Below are positions 50,552 through 63,769 of a DNA stretch of 64,000 bases, piece by piece. Position numbers and translations under genes: made by a program. The notes under the pieces are model-generated. The model was not told the DNA's origin, did not search any database, and saw nothing but the letters and a program-made list of their open reading frames with translations. This DNA is from Ahrensia sp. (GTDB taxonomy: Bacteria > Pseudomonadota > Alphaproteobacteria > Rhizobiales > Rhizobiaceae), in the NCBI GenBank assembly GCA_002706335.1, contig PAKZ01000035.1:123455-187454 (forward strand), written 5' to 3'. Positions within the stretch are counted from its first letter, which is position 1; every line of letters begins with the position of its first letter.

Positions 50552-52426
50552 ATGGAATCGATAGCAGTCAAACTGGCATTTATCGGAGCGGCCGGCATCG
50601 CCGCGCAGTGGGTTGCCTGGCGTCTGCGCCTTCCGGCGATCGCCCTTTTGCTCGCCGCCGGCTTCATCGCGGGACCGGTCACAGGCTTCATCGAACCGGC
50701 GCGCGACTTCGGCTCGGTCTATAAGCCGGCGATCGGTCTGGCGGTCGCCATCATCCTCTTCGAGGGCGGACTGACCCTCAATTTCCATGAAATCCGCGAA
50801 ACCTCGAAAGCGGTTCGCCGCATAGTCATTTTCGGCGGGCCTCTTACATGGGTGGGCGCGGCGCTGGCCGCCCATTTCATCGGTGGCTTGACGTGGACCG
50901 TCTCCATTATCCTCGGCGCGATCCTTGTCGTGACCGGTCCGACGGTGATCATGCCCCTGCTGCGCTCGGCACAGCTGAAATCGCGCCCCGCCTCGCTGCT
51001 GCGCTGGGAGGCGATCGTCAACGATCCGATTGGCGCGCTTTTTGCCGTGATTGCATTCGAGGCCTATCTGGTAATCGGCGGCGGCCATCATGCCGAAAGC
51101 CTGTTGATGAACATAGCCATCGCCGCTGGCTTTGCGCTTGTGGCGGGTTTCGGTATTGCACAGCTGCTGATCTGGGCCTTCATTCGCGGCCACGTGCCGG
51201 AATATCTCAAGGCCCCGGTGCTTTTCGCCGCTGTCCTGGCGGTCTTCGCGATCGCCAATGTCTTTCTTGAGGAATCCGGCCTTCTCGCGGTGACGATCAT
51301 GGGCATCCGCATGGGCAATTCACGCATCGCCTCGCTCGCCGAGCTGCGCCGCTTCAAGGAAACGGTCACCATCCTCCTGGTTTCCGGCCTTTTCGTCCTG
51401 CTGACGGCTGCGCTCGAATGGCCGGTCATCCGCAGTCTCGATTGGCGCGCCACAGGCTTTGTCATCGCCCTTCTTTTCGTGATCCGGCCGGCTGCGATAT
51501 TCATCGCGACCATCGCCACCGGCCTGAGCTGGCAGGAGAGGCTGCTCACTGCCTGGATCGCGCCGCGCGGCATCGTCGCCGTCGCCGTCGCCAGCCTGTT
51601 CGGTACGCTTTTGGCCGGTTTCGGGGTCGAAGACGGGCAAAGCATGGTGGCTTTCACCTTCGCGGTCGTGACCGCGACGATTTTCCTGCACGGCTTCACG
51701 CTTTCGCCCCTCGCCCGCATCCTCGGCCTGCGCATGACCGACAAGCCCGGCATCCTTATCGTCGGCGGATCGCGCTGGGCCACGGCTCTCGCCTCGAAAC
51801 TCACGGACATGAAGGTCCCGGTGACCATTGCTGACGCCAACTGGAACCACATCGCCGAAGCGCGCCAGGCCGGCCTCGACACCCATTACGGCGATCCGCT
51901 CTCCGAGCACGCCCATCACAATTTGAACATCGGCCGCTTCAACGCGTTGATCGCCGCGACCGACAACGACGCCTACAACTCGCTCGTCTGCACCGATTTC
52001 GGCCCGGAGATTGGCCGCAACAATGTCTATGAGATCGGCGGCGCTCGCGATCAGCCCGGCCGTCGCGCGCTGCGCGTGACCATCGGAGGCCGCCAACTCT
52101 TCCGTCCAGGTCTCGATTATCGCGAACTGCGCGAGCGCCACGCCGCCGGCTGGACCTTCCAGACGACGCGTTTGACCGAGGAATTCACCGCCGAGGCTTA
52201 TTTCGAAAGCCGACCGGAGGATGCTCGCATCCTTCTTTGGCGCAAACCCGACGGCACGCTGGTCTTCGACTACGGACGGGAAAAAAACGGCACCGGCCCT
52301 CAGGAAGGTGACGTGATATTGAGCTTCGCGCCGCAGCGTTCTTCCGATAAGTCCGAAACCCGCAAGAACAAGAAGCCCTCGGATGAGGAGAAACCCGTCG
52401 CCGCGCCGGAAGGGAAACTACCGTAA
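50552..52426 (+). CDS. cation/proton antiporter (NhaP/CPA1 type) with TrkA domains
   Basis: 624 residues. About twelve helices form the antiporter core (G-L-A-V-A-I-I-L-F-E-G-G-L, V-T-G-P-T-V-I, and N-D-P-I-G-A with the Asn-Asp pair of CPA1). A cytoplasmic TrkA-N domain (I-L-I-V-G-G-S-R-W-A) and TrkA-C-like region follow. The C-terminal 30 residues are basic and low-complexity. It exchanges Na+ or K+ for protons. The stop codon touches the prmA start (TAAATG), so the two genes are coupled. Confidence 0.9.
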   Translation: MESIAVKLAFIGAAGIAAQWVAWRLRLPAIALLLAAGFIAGPVTGFIEPARDFGSVYKPAIGLAVAIILFEGGLTLNFHEIRETSKAVRRIVIFGGPLTWVGAALAAHFIGGLTWTVSIILGAILVVTGPTVIMPLLRSAQLKSRPASLLRWEAIVNDPIGALFAVIAFEAYLVIGGGHHAESLLMNIAIAAGFALVAGFGIAQLLIWAFIRGHVPEYLKAPVLFAAVLAVFAIANVFLEESGLLAVTIMGIRMGNSRIASLAELRRFKETVTILLVSGLFVLLTAALEWPVIRSLDWRATGFVIALLFVIRPAAIFIATIATGLSWQERLLTAWIAPRGIVAVAVASLFGTLLAGFGVEDGQSMVAFTFAVVTATIFLHGFTLSPLARILGLRMTDKPGILIVGGSRWATALASKLTDMKVPVTIADANWNHIAEARQAGLDTHYGDPLSEHAHHNLNIGRFNALIAATDNDAYNSLVCTDFGPEIGRNNVYEIGGARDQPGRRALRVTIGGRQLFRPGLDYRELRERHAAGWTFQTTRLTEEFTAEAYFESRPEDARILLWRKPDGTLVFDYGREKNGTGPQEGDVILSFAPQRSSDKSETRKNKKPSDEEKPVAAPEGKLP

Positions 52427-53308
52427 ATGTCGCAGATCCGACTTCATCTGTCCGCCGGCAAGCTGGAAGCCGAACGCATTTTCGAATTGCTTGAACGCGA
52501 GTTCGAGGATGACGGCTTCGCGCTGGCCAATCTCGAAATCGACGAAGCCGAGGCGATCTACGAGGTATCGGTCTATGTCGACGACGAAACGGACGATCCC
52601 GCAGCGGCGGAGGCGCGCATGGCCAACTGCCTGGGCTCCGATTCCTTCGGCCTTAGAATCGACCGCGAAGTGTTGCCGGACATCGACTGGGTCGCCAAGT
52701 CGCTGGAGGGGCTGAAACCGGTTCGCGCTGGACGGTTCCTCATTCATGGCCGCCATGACCGCGAGGCCGTGCGTGCCAACGACGTCGCCATCGAAATCGA
52801 GGCCGGCCAGGCCTTCGGCACCGGCCATCACGGTACGACTGCAGGCTGTCTGATCGTGCTCGATCACCTGATAAGCAAGCGCCGCCCCGCCAATGCGCTC
52901 GATCTCGGCACCGGCAGCGGCGTGCTTGCGATCGCGCTGGCAAAAATAGCCAAATGTCCGGTACTCGCGACCGATATCGACCCGGTCGCGACGCATGTCG
53001 CCACATCGAATGCGAAACTCAACGGCACTGCAGGCAATATTCGTTTCGAAACCGCGACGGGCCTGACTCACCGCGCCTTTATCGAGGAAGGTCCGTTCGA
53101 CCTCATCGTCGCCAACATCCTGGCGAGACCGTTGATGCGCCTCGCACCCGAAATCGCCATCGCATTGGCGCCCGGTGGGCAACTCGTGCTCTCGGGAATA
53201 TTGGCGACGCAGCGCCGCATGGTCCTCGCCGCCTTCAGGCAGGCCGGCCTATTCCACCGTCAAACGCTGTGGCGCGACGAATGGGTGACACTGCATCTGG
53301 AGCGCTGA
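52427..53308 (+). CDS. prmA: ribosomal protein L11 methyltransferase
   Basis: 293 residues. An N-terminal substrate-recognition domain precedes the SAM-binding fold with L-D-L-G-T-G-S-G-V-L-A-I, T-D-I-D-P and the N-I-L-A-R-P (N-x-x-A-x-P) motif. It trimethylates L11. The start codon abuts the antiporter stop, so translation is coupled. The context of an ion transporter plus PrmA is unusual but recurs in rhizobia only as neighbours, so no functional link is implied. Confidence 0.93.
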   Translation: MSQIRLHLSAGKLEAERIFELLEREFEDDGFALANLEIDEAEAIYEVSVYVDDETDDPAAAEARMANCLGSDSFGLRIDREVLPDIDWVAKSLEGLKPVRAGRFLIHGRHDREAVRANDVAIEIEAGQAFGTGHHGTTAGCLIVLDHLISKRRPANALDLGTGSGVLAIALAKIAKCPVLATDIDPVATHVATSNAKLNGTAGNIRFETATGLTHRAFIEEGPFDLIVANILARPLMRLAPEIAIALAPGGQLVLSGILATQRRMVLAAFRQAGLFHRQTLWRDEWVTLHLER

Positions 53309-53318
53309 GCGCGCAAAG

Positions 53319-53349
53319 AAAAAAGGCGGCCAAAAGACCGCCCGTTTTT
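53319..53349. terminator. bidirectional terminator between prmA and DUF1127-like gene
   Basis: GGCGG (53325-53329) / CCGCC (53338-53342), with A6 on the left and CGTTTTT on the right. It can stop transcription from both convergent genes. Confidence 0.8.
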
Positions 53350-53369
53350 CGGAGCCAACGTCTGATCGA

Positions 53370-53555
53370 TCAGAACGGATAAAACGCAGTCGGACGGCGG
53401 CGGAGTTCCGCGCGATCGTAACCATGCGACTTGAGCGTGTCATCGTCGAGCATCAGAAGTGCGCCGTTGACATAAGACGAAGCCTGGCGAGCACGTGCGT
53501 TGACCATGGCGTCGAAGGCGTTGTGGAACATACCTTTTTTCGATTTGACGGTCAT
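53370..53555 (-). CDS. DUF1127-like small protein
   Basis: 61 residues, basic N terminus, then L-L-M-L-D-D-D-T-L-K-S-H-G-Y-D-R-A-E-L-R-R. This ending matches DUF1127/YjiS-type small proteins, which act in RNA turnover and phosphate or stress responses in Agrobacterium relatives. AGGAGA precedes ATG 53555. Confidence 0.82.
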   Translation of the reverse strand: MTVKSKKGMFHNAFDAMVNARARQASSYVNGALLMLDDDTLKSHGYDRAELRRRPTAFYPF

Positions 53556-53775
53556 TTTCGATCTCCTGAAATAATTCCGGTTTGATCCGGTGCTTCCAAT
53601 ATGTGGGCATGCAGCCCATATGACCACGCCCAATACGGCAGGGCAGCCATGCGTATTTCGCATATGCGAAATAAAATAGTGCAACGCAGCATTAATAGAT
53701 TCGCATGGCGGACGATTGATCCGCTTCCAGCGTCATCATAGGTTCCGCCCGACGGTTCCAGTCGAAAGCGTGAAG

Positions 53776-55611
53776 ATGTTCCAGAAATTTTCGGAAAAGA
53801 GCGACCCCTCTGCGGGTGAGGCGCGGGTCACCGCATTGCGCGCCCGCATGCATGAAGAGGGTGTCGATGTTTACCTCGTGCCGCATGCCGATGAGCACCA
53901 GAATGAATATCTGCCCGAACGCGCGGAACGGCTCGCCTGGCTGACCGGATTCACCGGCTCCGCCGGAACGGCGCTCATTCTCGCCGACGCGGCACATGTC
54001 TTCACCGACGGACGCTATACGTTGCAGGTCCGCTCCCAGACGGACCCGGCGGTCTTCACGCCGCAGGATCTGGTTGCCAATCCGCCGTCCGGATGGCTGG
54101 CCGACAATCTGAAGCCCGGCATGCGCGTCGGCTTCGATCCCTGGCTGCACACGGTCGCGGAAGCCAGGCGGCTGGCCGAGGTCTGCGGCGACAGACAGGC
54201 CGAATTGATTGCGATCGATCGCAACCTCGTCGACGCCATCCGCAACGATGTCCCTCCCCTGCCGCTCGAGCCGGTCGCCATCCACCCGCTCGAATTTGCC
54301 GGCGAAACCCCGCGCGACAAGATCGGGCGCATCGCCGATACGGTGAAGGAGAAAGGCGCCGAGGCCGTCGTGCTAACCGATCCGGCTTCGATTTGCTGGC
54401 TGCTGAATGTCCGCGGCCAGGACGTCGCCCACACGCCGCTGACGCTCGCTTTCGCTATTGTGCCAACCAAGGGAGAGCCGACGCTATTCATCGACAAGCG
54501 CAAGCTCCCGGTCCGCACGGAAGCCTATCTGACCCAGCTCGCGACCCTTCGCCCGCCTTCCGAATTCGACGACGGCCTTCGTGAGCTTGGCGCGACCCGG
54601 GCACTGATCATGATCGACCCGGCCCTGACGGCCCACAAGATAACCGAGGAACTGCGCCATGCGGGCGCGACGCTCGTCGAGGCCGGCGATCCCGTACGCC
54701 TTCCGCGCGCGCGGAAAAATGCCGCCGAACAAACGGGTGCGCGCAACGCGCAGCGCCGCGATGGCGCCGCGATGGCCGCCTTCCTCTGTTGGCTGGATGA
54801 GCAGGAACCGGGAAGCCTTGACGAAATCGCTGTCGTCACCGCGCTCGAGGAATGCCGCCGCGCTACAGGGAAGCGGCTCGGATTCGATCTCGCAGAGATT
54901 TCCTTCGATACGATCTGCGGCGCCGGCCCGAATGGCGCGATCGTCCATTACCGTGTCACCGAGAAGACCAACCGCAAGGTCGATGCGGGCGAATTGCTGC
55001 TCGTCGATTCAGGCGCGCAGTATCATGACGGCACCACCGACATTACACGCGTCATCCCGATCGCCGAGCCAACCGCCGAATATCGCAGCCATTTCACGTT
55101 GGTTCTGAAGGGCATGATCGCCATATCCCTGGCGCGCTTCCCGGCTGGCACGCGCGGCGTCGACATCGATATTCTCGCCCGCAAGGCGCTCTGGCAGGCG
55201 GGGCTCGACTACGCTCACGGCACCGGGCACGGCGTCGGTTCCTTCCTCGGCGTGCATGAGGGCCCGCAATCGATCTCCAAGCGCGGCATGCAGGAACTGC
55301 TGCCGGGTATGATCGTCTCCAACGAACCCGGTTACTACAAGGCCGGCTCGCACGGCATCCGCATCGAAAACCTCGTTCTCGTCCGTCCGGCCGAGATACC
55401 TGAGGGCGGCGAGATCGCCATGCATGGCTTCGAAACGCTGACCCTGTGCCCGATCGACCGGCGGCTTATCGATGTCGCGCTGCTCGACGAGACGGAGCTC
55501 GATTGGCTGAACGCCTATCATACGCGGGTCCGCGAGGAAGTCTCGCCGCTGATCGAAGACGAAGGCGTGACGGGCTGGCTGGAGAAAATGACCGAGCCGC
55601 TCAGCCGATGA
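53776..55611 (+). CDS. Xaa-Pro aminopeptidase (M24 family)
   Basis: 611 residues, long-form aminopeptidase P: two creatinase-like N-terminal domains, then the pita-bread catalytic domain. Metal ligands are Asp in L-L-V-D-S-G-A and T-D-I-T-R, His in G-T-G-H-G-V-G, Glu in S-N-E-P-G-Y-Y and G-F-E-T-L-T. It removes N-terminal residues before proline. ATG 53776 is chosen (M-F-Q-K-F). The 3' end overlaps the convergent azlD by 11 bp. Confidence 0.92.
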   Translation: MFQKFSEKSDPSAGEARVTALRARMHEEGVDVYLVPHADEHQNEYLPERAERLAWLTGFTGSAGTALILADAAHVFTDGRYTLQVRSQTDPAVFTPQDLVANPPSGWLADNLKPGMRVGFDPWLHTVAEARRLAEVCGDRQAELIAIDRNLVDAIRNDVPPLPLEPVAIHPLEFAGETPRDKIGRIADTVKEKGAEAVVLTDPASICWLLNVRGQDVAHTPLTLAFAIVPTKGEPTLFIDKRKLPVRTEAYLTQLATLRPPSEFDDGLRELGATRALIMIDPALTAHKITEELRHAGATLVEAGDPVRLPRARKNAAEQTGARNAQRRDGAAMAAFLCWLDEQEPGSLDEIAVVTALEECRRATGKRLGFDLAEISFDTICGAGPNGAIVHYRVTEKTNRKVDAGELLLVDSGAQYHDGTTDITRVIPIAEPTAEYRSHFTLVLKGMIAISLARFPAGTRGVDIDILARKALWQAGLDYAHGTGHGVGSFLGVHEGPQSISKRGMQELLPGMIVSNEPGYYKAGSHGIRIENLVLVRPAEIPEGGEIAMHGFETLTLCPIDRRLIDVALLDETELDWLNAYHTRVREEVSPLIEDEGVTGWLEKMTEPLSR

Positions 55612-55903
55612 GCGCGCGGAAGGCGAGGATCGCCGCCCAGCCGATGGCGAAAACCGCCATTCCCGGCAGGTAGAGCGCCGCCAGCGCCGCAACGATGACC
55701 GTCGCCGCCTCCGCCGGCCCGGAAAAGACCGCGGCAGGCGCGACGAGCGTGGTCAGCACGGCCGCGGGAACCGCGTTCAGCGCCGCTTCGACGCGCGGAT
55801 GGATCGACGAAAAGCGCGACAGGACCAAATGCCCGCCGATGCGCGTCAAATAGGTCGCCAGTCCGCCGGCGAGGATGATCCACGTATTGATCGAGATCTC
55901 CAT
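55601..55903 (-). CDS. azlD: AzlD-type branched-chain amino acid exporter subunit
   Basis: 100 residues, four short helices. The AzlD pattern T-Y-L-T-R-I-G-G, V-P-A-A-V-L-T-T-L-V-A-P is clear. It pairs with AzlC to export branched-chain amino acids. It follows azlC by only 3 bp on the same strand. Confidence 0.9.
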   Translation of the reverse strand: MEISINTWIILAGGLATYLTRIGGHLVLSRFSSIHPRVEAALNAVPAAVLTTLVAPAAVFSGPAEAATVIVAALAALYLPGMAVFAIGWAAILAFRALIG

Positions 55904-55906
55904 TGC

Positions 55907-56605
55907 CTATTCCACCATGATCTTCGGCCTGCCGCCGATGGCCGCAGCGACCGCCACGCCGGCGATGGCTCCTATCGAGACATGCCAGGGCGAGCCGACC
56001 AGCATATAGGCGCCAACCGAGACCACCGCGCTGACGATGACGACCGGCAGCCAGTTTGAGCGCTTGCGGAAGCCCATGACGAGAACGAGGAAATAGACCG
56101 TCAGCAGGAAATCGATGCCGTAGTCGGCCGGGTTCTTCACGAGGCTGCCGAACACCGCGCCGAGCCAGCCTTCGAACAGCCAAGTAACGTAGAAGGTCAG
56201 CCCGCCGCTGACGAACCAGATAAAACTCAACGGCTTCCCGGACTCGGCCCGCTTTTCCGCTTCCGCGAATTGCGGATCGATCAGAAAGAAAAAACCGACA
56301 AAACGCTGCCACGCGGCCCAGGATCGCGTATGCCGCCCGATCACCGCGGAATAGAGCACGTGCCGGAAGTTAACGGCGAAGATCGACAGCACGATCAACC
56401 AGGGCGCAATCCTGTCGCCAAACAGGTCGATACCGACCATCTGGCTCGCGCCGGCGAAGATCGTCGCGCTCATCAGCGCCACCTCAAAAACGGACATACC
56501 GTTATCGATGGCGAGCGCGCCGAACAGCAGGCCGAATGGTGCGGCGGCGATCATGGCTGGCGTGGCGGACAACACGCCGTCGATCATCTCTCGCCTGGGA
56601 TTCAT
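55907..56605 (-). CDS. azlC: AzlC family branched-chain amino acid exporter
   Basis: 232 residues with about seven helices. The AzlC signatures are P-F-G-L-L-F-G-A-L-A, F-A-G-A-S-Q-M-V-G and N-F-R-H-V-L-Y-S-A. It forms the exporter with AzlD immediately downstream. ATG 56605 is the natural start. Divergent from the DMSP-lyase-like gene. Confidence 0.93.
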   Translation of the reverse strand: MNPRREMIDGVLSATPAMIAAAPFGLLFGALAIDNGMSVFEVALMSATIFAGASQMVGIDLFGDRIAPWLIVLSIFAVNFRHVLYSAVIGRHTRSWAAWQRFVGFFFLIDPQFAEAEKRAESGKPLSFIWFVSGGLTFYVTWLFEGWLGAVFGSLVKNPADYGIDFLLTVYFLVLVMGFRKRSNWLPVVIVSAVVSVGAYMLVGSPWHVSIGAIAGVAVAAAIGGRPKIMVE

Positions 56606-56892
56606 TGAATATACGCCTCCGTGTGGGCGGTATAGGTCAACACTACTGACCGGTCATCGAAAAAATTGTCAGGGAGACAAGCAAGATCGTTTGCCGGTAC
56701 GTCGCGTAAAGCCTTTCGGCCGATCGCAGGACACACGATCGCAGTGAGCGATCCGGCAGGCCGCCAAAACCGCAGAAGATGACGTTTTTGGGTCTTCCAA
56801 AATGCCTTTCCCGGCATATTGGTTGGAAGTGCTCCTCGGCCAGAGCAAGCCGAACGGCCGCGTGAACAATCTTTCTGACACGGAGAACCCGG

Positions 56893-57573
56893 GTGACGGC
56901 CGACTTGCAGATTCCCGCCTCTCCGCTTCTCTCGGACGATACCGACCTCTTCTATCTGCTGCGAGAATTCGAGACCGCCTACCGCTATGCGCCGACGGGC
57001 GGCAGTTCGCCGATCCGCGCGCATATGCGCATCGTCCGCGAGAGGATCGCCAGGATTATGAAAGCCAATCCGGCGATGCGTTCGCCCGAACCGTCGGCCT
57101 TGCCAGTGGCAACCCATCTCGGCCGGGCGTTCGACAACGGCGAGCGCGAGCCGACGGAGGTATTCGTCCGCACCGCCGCCAAGCTCGCTCCGCGCCTACG
57201 CTGGGAATATGGCTATGAGAATGTCCGGCCGACGCTCGCACGAAAATACGGCTACACAGATGTTATGGGTCCCGCGGGCTTCATTGGCTGCGAGGATCTC
57301 GTTCTGGGCTTCGTCCTGTTCGCACCGGGTTGCGTCTATCCTTCGCATCGTCATGACGGGATCACGGAAAGCTACATCGTGCTATCCGGCGCGGTGTCTG
57401 AAAACGCCCTCGGCGTCTTCCGCCCGCCATCAATGATCTTTAACGCGGCCGGAACCACGCACACGATCCGAACGTCCTCGCACGAACCGGCGCTGCTTGC
57501 CTATGCCTGGACGGGTACCCCGGAAGCGATCGCCGGACACACGATGAAGTTCACGCGCACGCGCAGGAAGTAA
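56893..57573 (+). CDS. cupin protein resembling DMSP lyases (DddL/DddQ-like)
   Basis: 226 residues. A helical N-terminal half is followed by a cupin with Y-P-S-H-R-H-D-G-I-T-E-S-Y-I-V-L-S-G and, 30 residues on, G-T-T-H-T-I-R. The H-x-H-x4-E-x-Y-x3-S-G motif and the length fit the DMSP lyase family that makes dimethyl sulfide and acrylate from DMSP. Not decisive: the catalytic tyrosine and metal site would need structural comparison, and other cupin lyases are possible. Start is GTG 56893 with GGAG upstream. Confidence 0.6.
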   Translation: MTADLQIPASPLLSDDTDLFYLLREFETAYRYAPTGGSSPIRAHMRIVRERIARIMKANPAMRSPEPSALPVATHLGRAFDNGEREPTEVFVRTAAKLAPRLRWEYGYENVRPTLARKYGYTDVMGPAGFIGCEDLVLGFVLFAPGCVYPSHRHDGITESYIVLSGAVSENALGVFRPPSMIFNAAGTTHTIRTSSHEPALLAYAWTGTPEAIAGHTMKFTRTRRK

Positions 57574-57579
57574 CGGCGC

Positions 57580-61456
<3,877 letters not shown>

Positions 61457-61485
61457 GATAGGTCAGGTTCCCACGGAAGCGCGCA

Positions 61486-62355
61486 TCAGGCTCCGATGAT
61501 ACCCTTCGTGGCGCGCGATATCCACGAACCCTGGTTCTCGCGCGGCTGCAGTCCGCCGGATTGCAGCAAGGCGTAGGAATCCGCATACCACTGGCTGTCC
61601 GGGAAGTTGTGCCCAAGAACCGCGGCGGCTGTCTGCGCCTCGGAAACGAGACCCATCGCGAGATAGGTTTCGACCAGTCGCGCCAATGCCTCTTCGACAT
61701 GACGTGTATTGGCGTAGTCCTCGACCACCGTGCGGAAGCGATTGATCGCGGCCGGATATTCACGCCGTTCCAGATAATAGCGGCCGACCTGCATTTCCTT
61801 GCCGGCAAGCTGGTCGCGGGCGGCGCGCAGCTTGGTCTTGGCGTCTTCGATATAGACCGAATCAGGGTAGCGCTCGATCAGCTCATTGAAATTCTGCATC
61901 GCCAGAACGGCATTGCGCTGGTCGCGCGTGACTTCCGGGATCTGCGCGTAATAGGAGAGGCCGATAATATATTGCGCGTAGGCTGCATCCTCGTCCGTGG
62001 GATAGAGATTGACGAAGCGGCGCGCCGCATTGATCGCGTCGCTGTACTTGCCCATCTTGTAGGACGTGAACGCCGCCATGACATTCGCCTTGCGGGCGTA
62101 TTCCGAATAGGGATGCTGACGGTCGACGGCCTCGAACTTTCGCGACGCCTCGTTGAGCTTGCCGCTGTTCATGTTGGCGAGCGCCTGGTTATAGAGAACA
62201 TCCGCCGGCTCGATCGTGTCGACATAGCTCTGCAGGTCGACACCCTTGTCCTTGCTGGCGCAAGCTCCAAGCAGGCCGGCAAGCGCAGCCACCACCACGG
62301 CTCTCGCCGCAACCTTGCCGCCACGTATCGCTTTTCCCGCAGTCACCATCGCCAT
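61486..62355 (-). CDS. bamD: outer membrane protein assembly factor BamD
   Basis: 289 residues. Lipoprotein signal with lipobox L-L-G-A-C, then five TPR-like repeats ([28 protein letters not shown]). A component of the BAM complex that inserts beta-barrel proteins at the outer membrane. Historically named comL. Position between lpxC and recN is conserved in this order. Confidence 0.95.
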   Translation of the reverse strand: MAMVTAGKAIRGGKVAARAVVVAALAGLLGACASKDKGVDLQSYVDTIEPADVLYNQALANMNSGKLNEASRKFEAVDRQHPYSEYARKANVMAAFTSYKMGKYSDAINAARRFVNLYPTDEDAAYAQYIIGLSYYAQIPEVTRDQRNAVLAMQNFNELIERYPDSVYIEDAKTKLRAARDQLAGKEMQVGRYYLERREYPAAINRFRTVVEDYANTRHVEEALARLVETYLAMGLVSEAQTAAAVLGHNFPDSQWYADSYALLQSGGLQPRENQGSWISRATKGIIGA

Positions 62356-62536
62356 GTTCCGTATCCTGTTTCCGCGGTAGGTGTCGCTACCGCTTGCGCG
62401 ATGCCGTCACATACCGCGTCACGCCCCGACCGGCAACGCCGTGCGACGGGAATGTCGCGATTTTGTGGCACGGAGGCTCTCGCCACTCAATGAGCGGCGG
62501 ATCCACCAAACAATACTGAGCTGTTGCGCCAGGAAC

Positions 62537-63499
62537 TCAGAGCATCCAGGGCGCATGCGCCTGGGCCTGTGCGGCCGCGACCGTGACGAAATCACCGGAA
62601 AAGACGCGCTGACGCTCTTCCGGGGTCTCGACGATCTCGTAGGCTGTGCGATCGGTCAGAAGCGCTTTCAGCGCTGCCGCGTTGAGGCGGTGACCGCCGC
62701 GATAGGACGCGTAGCAGCCGATGAACTGCGCGCCTGCCAGCGCAAGGTCGCCAATCGCATCCAGCGTCTTGTGACGAACGAACTCGTCACTATAACGCAG
62801 GCCTTCCGGATTGATGACCGTGTGCTCGTCGCTGATGACTACGGAGTTTTCCAGCGAAGACCCGAGCGCATGACCCGAAGCCCAAAGCCGCCCGACATCC
62901 TTCATGAAACCGAAAGTGCGTGCATCGGCCAGTTCCTCACGGAACACGTCGCCATTCACGTCGGCCTTGAATTCCTGACGGCCGATCAGCGGGCTGTCGA
63001 AGTCGATCACGACCTCAAAGCGGGTTCCCTGATGCGGACGGAACTCGGCCCAGCTGCCGCCGATTTCCACGCGCACGGTTTTTTTCACCCGCACGTAACG
63101 GCGCTTAACGGCATGGTGTACGATGCCGGCCTCGTCGATAGCTTCGATGAAAACCTGGCTGGATCCGTCCATCACCGGCACTTCGCCGCCGTCGATCTCG
63201 ACGATGACATTGTCGAGGCCCGTCGCCCAGAAAGCCGCCATAAGATGTTCTACGGTCGCAACATGCACGCCCGACGGGTCGCCAAGCATGGTGCATAGAT
63301 CCGTCGCGCCGACATGCCCGGCCACCGCCGAGATACTCGCGACTGTACCGTCTTCATAAATTCGCCTGAATTGCACTCCAGTGTTAGGAGAAGCTGGAAG
63401 CAATCTTATCGAAACCTGTTCACCACTGTGAACGGCAATGCCGGAGAGTTCTGCCCTGTCGCAGAGCGTGGCTTGGTATCCTAACAATTCGGTCCCCAT
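62537..63499 (-). CDS. lpxC: UDP-3-O-acyl-N-acetylglucosamine deacetylase
   Basis: 320 residues. Zinc-binding signature T-V-E-H-L-M-A-A-F and the later H-K-T-L-D-A-I-G-D-L with G-H-R-L-N-A. Catalyses the committed step of lipid A synthesis. Its leader region (63500-63770) contains the end of ftsZ transcription and presumably the lpxC promoter. Confidence 0.96.
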   Translation of the reverse strand: MGTELLGYQATLCDRAELSGIAVHSGEQVSIRLLPASPNTGVQFRRIYEDGTVASISAVAGHVGATDLCTMLGDPSGVHVATVEHLMAAFWATGLDNVIVEIDGGEVPVMDGSSQVFIEAIDEAGIVHHAVKRRYVRVKKTVRVEIGGSWAEFRPHQGTRFEVVIDFDSPLIGRQEFKADVNGDVFREELADARTFGFMKDVGRLWASGHALGSSLENSVVISDEHTVINPEGLRYSDEFVRHKTLDAIGDLALAGAQFIGCYASYRGGHRLNAAALKALLTDRTAYEIVETPEERQRVFSGDFVTVAAAQAQAHAPWML

Positions 63500-63715
63500 C
63501 GGCCTTTCCGCTGACGCATCGCTTGGCAGCGAGGCTCATTGGCTCTTGTCCGCGAACCATGCCGCCAGCTTAAGCAGGCCGGTTCTCCCCTCTTCACGGC
63601 GACATTATCCGCGAGTCGCCTTTCGGACCAAATCACGCTTTTTTACCAAATGTTACCAGATGGTCAATCCGGCGCAGTTTCGGAAAAACTTTTGCATTCA
63701 TACACTTAACGTGAA

Positions 63716-63744
63716 GAGGCAGGCTGCGCGAAACAGCCTGCCTC
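63716..63744 (-). terminator. hairpin at the end of ftsZ
   Basis: Perfect 11-bp stem GAGGCAGGCTG / CAGCCTGCCTC with a 7-nt loop, 25 bp after the ftsZ stop on the minus strand. There is only a weak T tract, so it may be a terminator or an mRNA-stabilising stem. Confidence 0.6.
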
Positions 63745-63769
63745 TCACGCTTGTTACAGTCCTGCAAGG

